Part shown: positions 55,749 to 64,000 of the stretch, one piece after another
Position numbering within the stretch: position 1 is the first letter of the stretch
Layout: each line of letters begins with the position of its first letter
Source of the DNA: Salarchaeum japonicum_A
GTDB lineage: Archaea; Halobacteriota; Halobacteria; Halobacteriales; Halobacteriaceae
Direction: 5' to 3'
Assembly (NCBI RefSeq): GCF_049705945.1
Contig: NZ_JBNAMV010000004.1
Location: forward strand, 868,001-932,000
Length of the DNA: 64,000 nucleotides
Made by a program: the position numbers and the translations under genes
Notes under the pieces: model-generated
The model's input: only the letters and a program-made list of their open reading frames with translations
Told to the model about the DNA's origin: nothing
The model's database searches: none

Positions 55749-57686
55749 ATGAGTAGCTTGGACGACGACGACCCGTTCGAGGACGTCCGCGCGGACTCCT
55801 CGAACGCGATGCGTCGTCTCTTCGAGACCTACGGAAGCGAGAACAGATTCGCGTTCGTCGTGGGTGTGGTGGCGAGTCTCTTCGCGCGCGTCCTCGACCT
55901 CGTACCCGCGCTGATGCTCGGGTACGCCATCGACAGCATCCTCTACGACTCCTACCCATTCCTCGGCTTCCTCCCCGCCAGTCTCCAACCGACTGGCGAT
56001 ATGAACCAACTCCTGGTGGCGTCCGGCATCATCGCGTTCGCGTTCTTCGGCGGCGCGGGCTTCCACTGGTTCCGGAACTGGGGGTTCAATTCGTTCAGCC
56101 AGCACATCCAGCACGCGGTCCGGACGGATACGTACGACAAGATGCAGCGGCTGAACATGGACTTCTTCGCCACGAAGCAGACGGGCGAGATGATGTCCAT
56201 CCTCTCGAACGACGTGAACCGCCTGGAGCGCTTCCTGAACGACGGGATGAACTCGGCGTTCCGGCTCTCCGTGATGGTGTTCGCAGTCGGTTGCGTCCTC
56301 TTCTACCTGAACTGGAAGCTCGCCATCATCACGATGCTCCCGGTGCCCATCATCGCGTGGTTCACGTACCGGTTCGTGAAGCGGATTCAGCCGGAGTACG
56401 CGGACGTGCGGTCGTCCGTCGGGCAGATGAATTCGCGGCTGGAGAACAACCTCGGCGGCATCCAAGTCATCAAGACCAGTAACACGGAAGACTACGAGGG
56501 CGAGCGCGTGGAGGACGTCTCTCAGGGCTACTTCGACGCGAACTGGGGAGCGATTACCATCCGCATCAAGTTCTTCCCGGCGCTCCGCGTCATCGCGGGC
56601 ATCGGGTTCGTGCTCACGTTCCTCGTCGGCGGGTACTGGGCGGCGGTCGGCGCGCCGTTCGGGCTCGCGGGCTCGCTCACCATCGGTCAGTTCGTCGTGT
56701 TCATCCAGCTCAGCCAGCAGTTCATCTGGCCGATGGCGCAGTTCGGGCAGATCATCAACATGTATCAGCGGGCGCGTGCGTCGGGCGAGCGCATCTTCGG
56801 GCTGATGGACGAGCCGTCCCGTATCGAGGAGGACCCGAACGCGGAGGAACTCGACGTGACCGAGGGCGAAGTCGTCTACGACGACGTGACGTTCGGGTAC
56901 GACGACGAACCCATCATCGAGGACGTGTCCTTCGACGTTGACGGCGGCGACACGCTCGCGCTCGTCGGGCCGACGGGTGCGGGGAAGTCCACGGTCCTGA
57001 AACTCCTGTTGCGGATGTACGACCCCGACGACGGCCGCATCGAAATCGACGGACAGGACATCCGGAACGTCACGCTGCCGTCGATTCGGCGGTCCATCGG
57101 CTACGTGAGTCAGGACACCTTCCTGTTCTACGGGACGGTGGAGGAGAACATCCGGTACGGGTCGTTCGACGCCAGCCAGGAGGAGGTCGTGGAGGCCGCG
57201 AAGGCCGCGGAGGCCCACGAGTTCATCACGAACCTCCCGGACGGCTACGAGACGAAAGTCGGGGAGCGCGGCGTGAAACTCTCCGGCGGGCAGCGCCAGC
57301 GCATCGACATCGCGCGCGCCATCCTCAAGGACCCGGACATCATGATTCTGGACGAGGCGACGAGCGACGTGGACACGGAGACGGAGATGCTCATCCAGCG
57401 CAGCCTGGACGACCTCACCGAGAACCGCACCACGTTCAGCATCGCCCACCGGCTCTCCACCATCAAGGACGCCGACCAGATCGTCGTCCTCGAAGACGGG
57501 AAGATAGTGGAGCGCGGCACGCACGAGGACCTCCTCGCGGAGGACGGCCTGTACGCGAACCTCTGGGGCGTGCAGGCGGGCGAAATCGACGAACTCCCGG
57601 ACGAGTTCATCGAGCGCGCCGCGGAACGCACGAGCCAGGTCGACGTGGACGAGGACGGCGAGACGCCGACCCAGGACGACGACTGA
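55749..57686 (+). CDS. ABC exporter, fused permease-ATPase (MsbA/MdlB type)
   Basis: 645 aa. Six membrane helices in residues about 30-330 with the coupling segment TGEMMSILSNDVNRLERFL. Nucleotide-binding domain: Walker A LVGPTGAGKSTVLKL, Q-loop YVSQDTFLFYGTVEENI, signature LSGGQRQRIDIARAIL, Walker B IMILDEATSDVDTETE, switch His IAHRLSTI. Works as a homodimer to export lipids, drugs or peptides. The acidic tail (DVDEDGETPTQDDD) is a halophile trait. Confidence 0.95.
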   Translation: MSSLDDDDPFEDVRADSSNAMRRLFETYGSENRFAFVVGVVASLFARVLDLVPALMLGYAIDSILYDSYPFLGFLPASLQPTGDMNQLLVASGIIAFAFFGGAGFHWFRNWGFNSFSQHIQHAVRTDTYDKMQRLNMDFFATKQTGEMMSILSNDVNRLERFLNDGMNSAFRLSVMVFAVGCVLFYLNWKLAIITMLPVPIIAWFTYRFVKRIQPEYADVRSSVGQMNSRLENNLGGIQVIKTSNTEDYEGERVEDVSQGYFDANWGAITIRIKFFPALRVIAGIGFVLTFLVGGYWAAVGAPFGLAGSLTIGQFVVFIQLSQQFIWPMAQFGQIINMYQRARASGERIFGLMDEPSRIEEDPNAEELDVTEGEVVYDDVTFGYDDEPIIEDVSFDVDGGDTLALVGPTGAGKSTVLKLLLRMYDPDDGRIEIDGQDIRNVTLPSIRRSIGYVSQDTFLFYGTVEENIRYGSFDASQEEVVEAAKAAEAHEFITNLPDGYETKVGERGVKLSGGQRQRIDIARAILKDPDIMILDEATSDVDTETEMLIQRSLDDLTENRTTFSIAHRLSTIKDADQIVVLEDGKIVERGTHEDLLAEDGLYANLWGVQAGEIDELPDEFIERAAERTSQVDVDEDGETPTQDDD

Positions 57687-57737
57687 CACCGACGAGCGGC
57701 CACTAACTGTTTTCCGCTAGGAACAGACCTCCCGGGT

Positions 57738-58703
57738 ATGGATGTTGGGTTCTTCGCTGCCCACGAGCAGTACGCGCCGGGTCGGCTCCTCGACCACGCG
57801 GAACTCGCGGAGGGCGCGGGGTTCGATTCGGTGTGGACGAGCGACCACTTCCATCCGTGGTGGGACACGGGCGCGCACTGCGGGGCGGCGTGGCCGTGGC
57901 TCGGCGCGGCGCTCGAACGCACCGATTCGATGCGGATGGGGACGGGCGTCACGCCCCCGGTGGGTCGCTACCATCCGGGACTGTTGGCGCAGTTCGCGGC
58001 GACGCTCGGGTCGATGTATCCGGGGCGCGCGCACCTGACGCTCGCGACGGGCGAGGCGATGAACGAGCGCCCGCTCGGCTACGACTGGCCGGACTACCCG
58101 GAGCGTCGCGCGCGTCTCGTGGACGCCTGCCGAATCTATCGAAAGCTGATGAGCGGAGGGTTCGTGGACTACGACGGCCACTACTGGAATCTGGACGACG
58201 CGAGGCTCTACACGCGCCCGGACGAGGACGTTCCGCTGTACGTCGCGGGGAACGGCGTGCACTCGGCGAAGGTGGCGGGCCAGTACGCGGACGGGTTCCT
58301 CACGCTCGCGCCCGTCGAGACGTACGAGACCGAGCTCGTGCCCGCGCTCGAAGCCGGCGCGGCGGAAGCGGGCCGCGACCCCGACGACATCCGTCGCATC
58401 CGGCAGGCCGGTGTCTCCTACGCCGACGAGTACGCGGACGCGCTGGACGCGGTGGAGTTCTGGACGGGAACGATGGCGGTCGGGTTCGACGAACCAGTCG
58501 CCGACCCGCGCGAAATCGAGTCACGCGGTCGCGACGTACCTCGGGAAAACTGGACGGACTGGGGGCTCGTCACGGACGACATCGGCGAGGTAGGGGAGTT
58601 GCTCGCGCGACACGCGGACGCGGGGTTCGACGAGGTCGAACTCCTCTCGAGTAGCCCGAATCAGGAAGCGTTCGTCGCGGCGATGGCGGACGGCGTGCTC
58701 TAG
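57738..58703 (+). CDS. F420-dependent LLM-class oxidoreductase (TIGR03557-like)
   Basis: 321 aa. Starts MDVGFFAAHEQYAPGRLLDHAELAEGAGFDSVW in the expected pattern (split in two), then SDHFHPWW, MGTGVTPPVGRYHPGLLAQFAATL and PGRAHLTLATGEAMNE. Typical of the F420-binding luciferase-like group with G6P-dehydrogenase-like members; the hydride donor or acceptor alcohol is unknown. Its stop shares CTAG with the zinc microprotein. Confidence 0.88.
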   Translation: MDVGFFAAHEQYAPGRLLDHAELAEGAGFDSVWTSDHFHPWWDTGAHCGAAWPWLGAALERTDSMRMGTGVTPPVGRYHPGLLAQFAATLGSMYPGRAHLTLATGEAMNERPLGYDWPDYPERRARLVDACRIYRKLMSGGFVDYDGHYWNLDDARLYTRPDEDVPLYVAGNGVHSAKVAGQYADGFLTLAPVETYETELVPALEAGAAEAGRDPDDIRRIRQAGVSYADEYADALDAVEFWTGTMAVGFDEPVADPREIESRGRDVPRENWTDWGLVTDDIGEVGELLARHADAGFDEVELLSSSPNQEAFVAAMADGVL

Positions 58704-58876
58704 GGCGCCCACCCGCAGACTGTGCAGGTGGTGGCGTCCTCGTCGTGGAGTCCGCCGCAGTCGGGACACTGTTTCTTGTTATAGCTTCGGTCCCACGCTA
58801 CCTGCGACGTGTCGTGACCGCGTGCTTCGAGGAACTCGTCGAGGACGCCGTCGATTGACTCCTGTGCGCTCGACAT
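58700..58876 (-). CDS. HVO_0416-type zinc microprotein
   Basis: 58 aa. Helical start (QESIDGVLDEFLEARGHD), then NKKQCPDCGGLHDED and TTCTVCGWAP: two CxxC knuckles forming one zinc site. This short family is widespread in haloarchaea (HVO_0416, from memory) with no assigned function. TATA-like box about 30 bases upstream. Confidence 0.8.
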   Translation of the reverse strand: MSSAQESIDGVLDEFLEARGHDTSQVAWDRSYNKKQCPDCGGLHDEDATTCTVCGWAP

Positions 58877-58900
58877 ACACGGTATGCTATACCACACCAC

Positions 58901-58911
58901 GACTTAAGCGT
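58901..58911 (-). promoter_or_regulatory. TATA-like box for the HVO_0416-type gene
   Basis: CGCTTAAGTC on the minus strand about 30 bases before the ATG at 58876. Confidence 0.45.
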
Positions 58912-58994
58912 GTCGGGCGGACAGCTGAAACTGTAGAATCAGAAAAATCGGACGCGAACGCCGCAAACGCGAGAGGAGCGCGCGGAGGCGTGTG

Positions 58995-59591
58995 CTAGAT
59001 GGTGTCGACGATGCCGCCGATGGCGCCGAGAAGGAGCGGGTAGACGAGGCCAGCGACGAGAATCGCGGACGCGAGGTTCGGCGCGAGCGAGGCCGACGCG
59101 CCGAACGCGGAGACGGTGTACTCGAAGACGAACGCGCCGATGGCGGAGAGCACGAGGTAGCCGCCGACGATGCCCGCGCCGACGCCCGCGGCTTCGACGC
59201 CGCTGAGGCTCGCGCGGACGCGGCGAGCGGCGAGGAGTCCCGCGAGCACGAGCACGGCCGCGGGCACGACGTAGTAGACGAGTTTCGGGACGGTGCTCGT
59301 GAGTTGGGAGATTGCGTCGGTGAGGCCGCCTGCGGCCGCGCTCTCCAGGTAGTTCACGGACGCGGTCTCGCCGCCGACCGTCGCCGTCACGTCGACGTTG
59401 TGGGCGTTGTAGAACACCCAGCCAGCGACCTTCCACGCCGGGATGTCGCCGCCGGACTCGACGCCGTCCACGAGCATGAACAGGTAGACGAGGACGTAGT
59501 TCAGGACGTACGCGGCCGCGCCGATGGCGGCGCTGACCGGGAGGGCTGACGGAACCGCGCTGCCGGAGTCGGACCGTCGGTTCGTTGCCAT
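58995..59591 (-). CDS. Four-helix membrane protein, paralogue 1
   Basis: 198 aa. TM helices near residues 18-40, 103-123, 138-160 and 175-195; conserved elements KVAGWVFYNAHNVDV after the first helix, LTSTVPKLVYYVVPA before the second, and ILVAGLVYPLLLGAIGG at the end. It matches the next gene along its whole length. No function is known (possibly the DUF7978 family; memory). The ATG at 59591 has a strong TATATAA-type box 27 bases upstream. Confidence 0.7.
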   Translation of the reverse strand: MATNRRSDSGSAVPSALPVSAAIGAAAYVLNYVLVYLFMLVDGVESGGDIPAWKVAGWVFYNAHNVDVTATVGGETASVNYLESAAAGGLTDAISQLTSTVPKLVYYVVPAAVLVLAGLLAARRVRASLSGVEAAGVGAGIVGGYLVLSAIGAFVFEYTVSAFGASASLAPNLASAILVAGLVYPLLLGAIGGIVDTI

Positions 59592-59612
59592 ACCGGATGC
59601 GGGACGCCTGTC

Positions 59613-59624
59613 CATATAAAATCT
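59613..59624 (-). promoter_or_regulatory. TATA box of membrane paralogue 1
   Basis: GATTTTATATGG on the minus strand about 27 bases before the ATG at 59591; one of the best TATA boxes in the window. Confidence 0.55.
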
Positions 59625-59761
59625 CGCACGCGGCCGCCGGTGAAAACAGCGGTTTCGCGGCCGCTGGAGGTTGCAGGCGTCGAAGGCGCGTGCTCACGCC
59701 GAGAGGTCGTCGTAAGCGTCCACAGTCACCCCACTACAGGGAGGGGCGGAAACGCTACCGG

Positions 59762-60343
59762 TCAGTTCACGCCGAAGTAGCCGCCGATGGCGCCGAGCAC
59801 GACCGGATAGACGAGGCCGGCGACGAGAATCGCGGTCGAGAGTTTCGGCGCGGCGGTACCAGTAGTGTTGAGCGAGGACTGCGTGTACTCGAAAACGAAC
59901 ACGCCGGCGGCAGAGAGCACGACGTATCCCCCCGCTATCGCTGCTCCCACGCCCGCCGCGCTCTCGGCGCCGAGGCTGCGGTTCGAGCGCTGGTAGGCCA
60001 CGTAGCCCGCCACGAGGAGGACGAGAGCGGGGACCACGTAGTAGGCGAGCTTCGGGACCGTACTGGTGAGGTTGCTGGCCGACGGTGCCGCCGACAGGTA
60101 GTCGATGGTCCGCGATCGGCCCGCCGAGGTCACTTCGATTTTGACGTTCTGCGCGTTGTAAAACACCCAGCCGGCGATTTTCCACATCTCGACGTCTGTA
60201 CCGGTAAACTCCACGTCGTCGATGACCATCATCGCGTAGACGAGGATGTAGTTCGCGACGAACGCGAGTGCGCCGACGACAGCGCTTCCCGCGAGCGATT
60301 GACGCGCCGCGCCGACGAACCCAGGCTGTTGAGTTCGAGACAT
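59762..60343 (-). CDS. Four-helix membrane protein, paralogue 2
   Basis: 193 aa. Same plan as paralogue 1: KIAGWVFYNAQNVKIEV, LTSTVPKLAYYVVPALVLLV and AILVAGLVYPVVLGAIGGYF. The outer loops between the second and third conserved blocks have diverged most. Each copy has its own TATA box, so they are probably expressed separately. Function unknown. Confidence 0.7.
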   Translation of the reverse strand: MSRTQQPGFVGAARQSLAGSAVVGALAFVANYILVYAMMVIDDVEFTGTDVEMWKIAGWVFYNAQNVKIEVTSAGRSRTIDYLSAAPSASNLTSTVPKLAYYVVPALVLLVAGYVAYQRSNRSLGAESAAGVGAAIAGGYVVLSAAGVFVFEYTQSSLNTTGTAAPKLSTAILVAGLVYPVVLGAIGGYFGVN

Positions 60344-60365
60344 GCGCGAAGTGACAGACTGCGTT

Positions 60366-60376
60366 GGTATAAAAAC
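60366..60376 (-). promoter_or_regulatory. TATA box of membrane paralogue 2
   Basis: GTTTTTATACC on the minus strand, about 28 bases before the ATG at 60343. Confidence 0.55.
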
Positions 60377-60408
60377 TCGTAGTCGTGTGAATGTTGTTAT
60401 CGCGGCCG

Positions 60409-61920
60409 TTAGAGGTCGTAGAGGTCGCGGAACTTCGATTCCGCGTAGTCGAGGAAGTAGTCGGCCGTGTAGGGTTCGCCGGTCGCTTCCTCGACGAGTT
60501 CGGGCGTCGTGTAGCGCTTTCCGTGCTGGTGAACGTTCTCGCCCAGCCAGTCGTGGAGGTCGTCGAACTCGCCCGCCGCGACCTTCCCGTCGAGGTCGTC
60601 GATGTCGTCCTCGGCGCTCGCGTACAGTTGCGCGGCGAGCACGCTCCCGAGCGAGTACGTCGGGAAGTACCCGAAGTTCCCGTGACTCCAGTGGATGTCC
60701 TGTAGGCAGCCCTCAGCGTCCGTGTCCGGAGTGACGCCGAGGTACTCCTCCATCTTCTCGTTCCAGACCTCGGGTACGTCCTCGACGTCGAGGTCGCCGC
60801 TGATGAGGTCCCGTTCGATTTCGAACCGGAGGATGATGTGCATGTGGTAGGTGAGCTCGTCCGCCTCCACGCGGATGAGGTTCTCCGGATAGATCTGGTT
60901 CGCGGCCTCGTACACGTCCTCGACGGTCGCGTCGTCGAGGCCGTCGAAGTGCTCCGTGAGGTCGTCGAGAACGAGGTCGTAGAACGCGCGGGAGCGGCCG
61001 ATGTGGTTCTCCCAGAGTCGGCTCTGGGACTCGTGGACGGTGAGGTCGCGGGACTCGCCGAGCGGCGTCCCGTACTCCTCCTGGGGGACGCCGAGGTTGT
61101 ACTGGGCGTGTCCGTACTCGTGGACGGTGCTCATCAGCGCGCCCAGCGGGTCGGATTCGTCGAAGCGCGTGGTGATGCGGGTGTCGAACTGGTTCCCCGA
61201 CGTGAAGGGGTGACTGGAGGTGTCGAGGCGGCCGCGCTCGAAGTCGTAGTCCACCAGTTCGAGCACGTCCCGGCTGAGCGCCTCCTGGGCGTCCTCGGGG
61301 TACGTGCCGTCGAAGGGCTGGGCGAGGTCGGCGTCCGCGTCGTTCAGTTCGTCGATGAGCGGAACGAGTTCGTCGCGAAGCCGCGTGAGCACGCGCTCCG
61401 CGGTGTCCAGGTCGAGGTACGGTTCGTAGTCCGCGAACAGGACCTCGTACGGGTCGGCGTCCGGATCGATGTGCTCCGCGTACTCGCGTTTGAGTTCCAC
61501 GAGGTCTTCGAGGTAGGGCGCGAACTTCGAGAAGTCGTCCTCGGCCCTCGCGTCCTCCCACACCTGCAGCGCCTCGCTCGACGTCTCCGAAATCTCTTCC
61601 ACGAGTTCGACGGGCACGGCGTCCGCGCGCTCGTACTGCCGTCGAATCTCACGGACGACCGCGGCCTGCTCGCCGGTGAGGTCGGCGTCCTCCAGTTCGT
61701 CCAGCCACTCCCCCACGTCGTCGTCCGTCAGGAGTTCGTGGTGGATGGCGGAGAGCGCCGAGAGCTGCTTCGAGCGCGCGGGCGCGCCGCCCTCCGGCAT
61801 CATCACCTGCTGGTCCCAGGACAGCACGCCGGACGCGCCGCCGACGTACGTGAGTCGTTCGTACTGGTCGAGTAGTTCCTCGTACGCCTCGGGGGCGTCA
61901 GTCTCCTCTGCGGTTGCCAT
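60409..61920 (-). CDS. Carboxypeptidase M32 (TaqCP type)
   Basis: 503 aa. Zinc motif HEYGHAQYNLG (HExxH), with the third ligand Glu in LTVHESQSRLWEN downstream; N-terminal GVLSWDQQVMMPEGGAPARS and the TSSHPFTSGNQFDTRIT segment are family hallmarks. Cytoplasmic metallocarboxypeptidase removing C-terminal residues from peptides; it would cooperate with other peptidases in nutrient use. The start at 61920 gives the usual length. Confidence 0.96.
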   Translation of the reverse strand: MATAEETDAPEAYEELLDQYERLTYVGGASGVLSWDQQVMMPEGGAPARSKQLSALSAIHHELLTDDDVGEWLDELEDADLTGEQAAVVREIRRQYERADAVPVELVEEISETSSEALQVWEDARAEDDFSKFAPYLEDLVELKREYAEHIDPDADPYEVLFADYEPYLDLDTAERVLTRLRDELVPLIDELNDADADLAQPFDGTYPEDAQEALSRDVLELVDYDFERGRLDTSSHPFTSGNQFDTRITTRFDESDPLGALMSTVHEYGHAQYNLGVPQEEYGTPLGESRDLTVHESQSRLWENHIGRSRAFYDLVLDDLTEHFDGLDDATVEDVYEAANQIYPENLIRVEADELTYHMHIILRFEIERDLISGDLDVEDVPEVWNEKMEEYLGVTPDTDAEGCLQDIHWSHGNFGYFPTYSLGSVLAAQLYASAEDDIDDLDGKVAAGEFDDLHDWLGENVHQHGKRYTTPELVEEATGEPYTADYFLDYAESKFRDLYDL

Positions 61921-61946
61921 GCGAATCAGTCACTCGCGCGGACGTA

Positions 61947-63038
61947 TCAATCCTCCCGAACCGGCCAAGCGTTCGCCAGTCCGAGGTACGTCTCGTAGCA
62001 GACTGAGAGCGTGTCGAGGGAGACGCTCTCCGACTTCGTGTGGGCTTCTCCGGGTTCAGACGCGCCGCAGACGACGCACGCGGTTCCCTCGTCGGCGAGC
62101 CAGCCGGCGTCGGTGGCGTGCGGTTTCGAGACATGCTGGGGGGTGCCGTCCTGGGCGGCGTTCGCGGCGTTGAGGACGGCGTCCGCGAACGCTTCGCTCG
62201 TGCACTCCATCGGCGGGAGGTCTTGGTCGACGGACCAGGAGACGCCGGGGACGCTGGTGACGCGGCGCAAGTCCGCGCGCTCGCCGGGAACGGTGCGTTC
62301 GTCCACGGTGACTTCGCACGTGTCGGGGATGACGTTCCACGCGCTCCCGCCGTCGATCTCGGTGACCGCGACGCTTCCTTCGACGCGCTCGCCCAGCACG
62401 TCGACCGCGGGAGCGTCGAGTTCGCGCACCACGTCCATGGCGTCGCTCGCGCGATAGATCGCGTTCTCGCCGGACGCGGGTTCGCTCGCGTGCGCGGCGA
62501 CGCCCTGTGCGCGGATGGTGCTGCCGCGGCGGCCCTTGTGCGCGATGACCACGTCCGTCACGCCGTCGGTCGTGTAGCTCGTCGACCCTTCGGCGACGAT
62601 AGCGTAATCGGGTGCGTCGTTGTGGTCGAGGTAGTGTCGAGCGCCGACGCCGCCCTGTTCCTCGCCGACGAACGAGCAGAAGACGAGTTCGCAGTCCGGG
62701 TCGGCGTCCCGGAAGGCGACCATCGCGGCGGCGACGGCGCCCTTCATGTCCGCCGCACCGCGGCCGTACAGCCGGCCGTCCTCCTCGGAGACGACGTACT
62801 CGCCATCTTCCGTCTGTTCGTCCGCGGGCGGCACCACGTCGTGATGGCCGACGAGCGCGACGGACTCTCCCGAGCCTTTTCGCGCGATAATGTTTCCGCC
62901 GTTTGGCGCGTCGTCCCGGGTGACCTCGGCGTCGGTGTGTTCGCGGAGCCAGTTCTCGATTTCGTCCCCGGCGGCGGTCTCGTCCTCGTGGCTCGGTACG
63001 TCGACGAGCCGTCGCGCGAGCGCGTGAACCTCGTCCAT
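61947..63038 (-). CDS. M20-family peptidase/deacylase (ArgE/DapE-like)
   Basis: 363 aa. Metal ligands in VALVGHHDVVPP and GRGAADMKGAVAAAM, catalytic Glu in FVGEEQGGVGA, dimerisation/lid domain with AQGVAAHASEPASGENAIY (His), and late DAGWLAD. Could be acetylornithine, succinyl-diaminopimelate or lysine-type deacylase, or a dipeptidase; no biosynthesis genes nearby to decide. It ends 27 bases from the M32 gene start on the same strand. Confidence 0.88.
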   Translation of the reverse strand: MDEVHALARRLVDVPSHEDETAAGDEIENWLREHTDAEVTRDDAPNGGNIIARKGSGESVALVGHHDVVPPADEQTEDGEYVVSEEDGRLYGRGAADMKGAVAAAMVAFRDADPDCELVFCSFVGEEQGGVGARHYLDHNDAPDYAIVAEGSTSYTTDGVTDVVIAHKGRRGSTIRAQGVAAHASEPASGENAIYRASDAMDVVRELDAPAVDVLGERVEGSVAVTEIDGGSAWNVIPDTCEVTVDERTVPGERADLRRVTSVPGVSWSVDQDLPPMECTSEAFADAVLNAANAAQDGTPQHVSKPHATDAGWLADEGTACVVCGASEPGEAHTKSESVSLDTLSVCYETYLGLANAWPVRED

Positions 63039-63136
63039 ACCGAGAGACAGGGGACACGAGCGGAAAAAGAAGGGGGCGCGCTGGGTGGCGGTTTCGGGGT
63101 CAGTCCGCGGGGCAGTCGGCGAGGAAGGCGGCGGAG

Positions 63137-64000
63137 TCAGTCGGCGGGGTCGTCGTCGGCGCGCGTGGTGGTGACGTAGACGGAGGGTTTGTCGAGCACG
63201 AACTCCTCGATGAACGCGACGACGTACACGACGGAGTTCACGACCATGTAGGCGCCCATCGTGAGCGCGACGACGTACTCGGCGGGGTGGTGGGAGTAGC
63301 CGTCGCGGCGGTCCGCGGCGAACACGGCGAGCGCGGCGGCGACGGGGAACACGCCCATAATCGTCCAGAGTATCTCGCTGTAGGGGATGTAGGCCGAGGC
63401 GTGCGCGCCCGCGACGTCGAACAGGGGGAGCGGGAGGCCGACGACGAGGAACGGCGTGAGCATCGTGTATCCGAACGTCTGGGCGGCGTCCGCCTTCGCG
63501 ACCCGCGTCGGGTTGTTCGACCGGAGGACGGACGAGAAGTGCCGGACCGACACCTGAAGCCAGCCGCGCGCCCAGCGCTTGCGTTGACTCCACCACGCGG
63601 AGAGCGTGGTCGGTTGTTCCTCGTACGTCACGACGCCGGGGTCCATGCGGATGCGCTTGCCGTTCGCGTGGAGTTTCGCGCTCATGTCGATGTCCTCCAC
63701 GAGGATTTCCTCGTCGAACGGCCCGATTTCCTCGAAGACTTTGCTGCGGAAGAACGCCTGTCCGCCGCCGAACAGCCGGAACCCGCCGAACAGTTCGCGC
63801 GCGAACAGTTCGACCTTCTCGACGATGTGGCGGTCGACCGTCGCGTAGAGCGCGACGAGGGAGTCCGTGGGGTTGTGGCCGTAACACCGGCCTTTCACGC
63901 ACCACGTCTCGGGTTCGGCGACGAACCACGTGACGGCGCGGCGGATGGCGTCGGGCGCGAACTCGTGGTCGGCGTCGATGCTCGCGATGATGTCGCCGCT
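63137..64000 (-). CDS. Glycosyltransferase family 2 membrane protein (partial)
   Basis: 288 codons present, open at the window end. In order: IIASIDADHEFAPDA (DxD-type metal site), GQAFFRSKVFEEIGPFDEEILVEDID (third acidic motif, ED), and the QxxRW motif in SQRKRWARGW, then three to four membrane helices. The plan is that of processive or membrane GT2 enzymes such as chitin/hyaluronan-like synthases or glucosaminyltransferases. Product unknown, perhaps a surface polysaccharide. Confidence 0.88.
   Translation of the reverse strand, partial: SGDIIASIDADHEFAPDAIRRAVTWFVAEPETWCVKGRCYGHNPTDSLVALYATVDRHIVEKVELFARELFGGFRLFGGGQAFFRSKVFEEIGPFDEEILVEDIDMSAKLHANGKRIRMDPGVVTYEEQPTTLSAWWSQRKRWARGWLQVSVRHFSSVLRSNNPTRVAKADAAQTFGYTMLTPFLVVGLPLPLFDVAGAHASAYIPYSEILWTIMGVFPVAAALAVFAADRRDGYSHHPAEYVVALTMGAYMVVNSVVYVVAFIEEFVLDKPSVYVTTTRADDDPAD

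Noticed and set aside
1..64000. CRISPR arrays, complete insertion sequences or a prophage.
   Set aside because: No regularly spaced repeats, no transposase or integrase, and no phage structural genes were found; only tRNA footprints remain.

Overview
The window reads as chromosomal DNA of an extremely halophilic archaeon (class Halobacteria). Evidence: very GC-rich third codon positions, strongly acidic proteins, the split archaeal RNA polymerase cluster (rpoH-rpoB2-rpoB1-rpoA1-rpoA2-nusA), aEF1A and aEF2, an archaeosortase with a PGF-CTERM-like substrate, type II GAPDH, archaeal SepF, and many TATA-like boxes 26-32 bases before start codons, as expected for leaderless haloarchaeal mRNAs. Gene order (uvrA ... 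EF1A/S10, EF2, S7/S12, rpo operon ... gap-hsp20-uL16) recalls Halobacterium from memory, so Halobacteriaceae is a reasonable guess, but genus cannot be proved from the sequence alone. No CRISPR array, complete IS element or prophage was seen.

Layout. 1-17000: housekeeping and conserved hypothetical genes: NifU-like protein (partial), a Tat-exported LVIVD-repeat surface protein, an SDR, a YbaK-type editing domain, a tubby-like protein, uvrA, a LUD protein, an HNH nuclease with a DNA-binding-type N-terminus, a serine hydrolase, a geranylgeranyl reductase, YgfZ, SepF, a DUF1028 protein, a PUA protein and an RNase R-like exonuclease. 17100-20180: REC-PAS protein, type IV pilin, tRNA-Ala(CGC), a PRMT-like methyltransferase and a block of hairpins. 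20181-35984: translation/transcription core, nearly all on the minus strand, with homoserine dehydrogenase, its ACT partner and an opposite-strand HEYAH protein interspersed. 36169-39172: tRNA-Asp, a PD-(D/E)XK nuclease, archaeosortase A, a HerA-like ATPase and a pilin-like membrane protein. 39169-42164: a four-gene operon of a zinc protein and three methyltransferases (one genuine PIMT, one PIMT-like without the usual catalytic Ser). 42251-47422: M29-like aminopeptidase, GAPDH, Hsp20, a RimK-like ligase overlapping uL16, and a second ATP-grasp protein. 47429-54574: hairpins, LLM oxidoreductase, HerA-type ATPase, cold-shock protein, MATE exporter, enoyl-CoA hydratase-like protein, alpha/beta hydrolase, DoxX-like protein. 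54732-55202: tRNA-Phe, two tRNA 3'-end fragments and intact tRNA-Val, which look like old integration footprints. 55263-64000: DUF192 protein, ABC exporter, F420-type LLM enzyme, a zinc microprotein, two paralogous membrane proteins, M32 and M20 peptidases and a partial glycosyltransferase.

How they fit together: archaeosortase A (36724-37602) should process the PGF-CTERM-like protein at 201-1625. The rpo/S12/S7/EF2/EF1A/S10 genes form the information-processing core. SepF, aEF2, UvrA and RNase R serve division, translation, repair and RNA decay. Nothing here is clearly a complete new system. The most rewarding leads are the PRMT-like enzyme with intact double-E loop, the tRNA-Val 3'-end footprints, two cases of duplicated gene 3' ends, two clusters of triloop hairpins, the PIMT-like protein without its catalytic Ser, and the RimK-like ligase overlapping a ribosomal protein gene.
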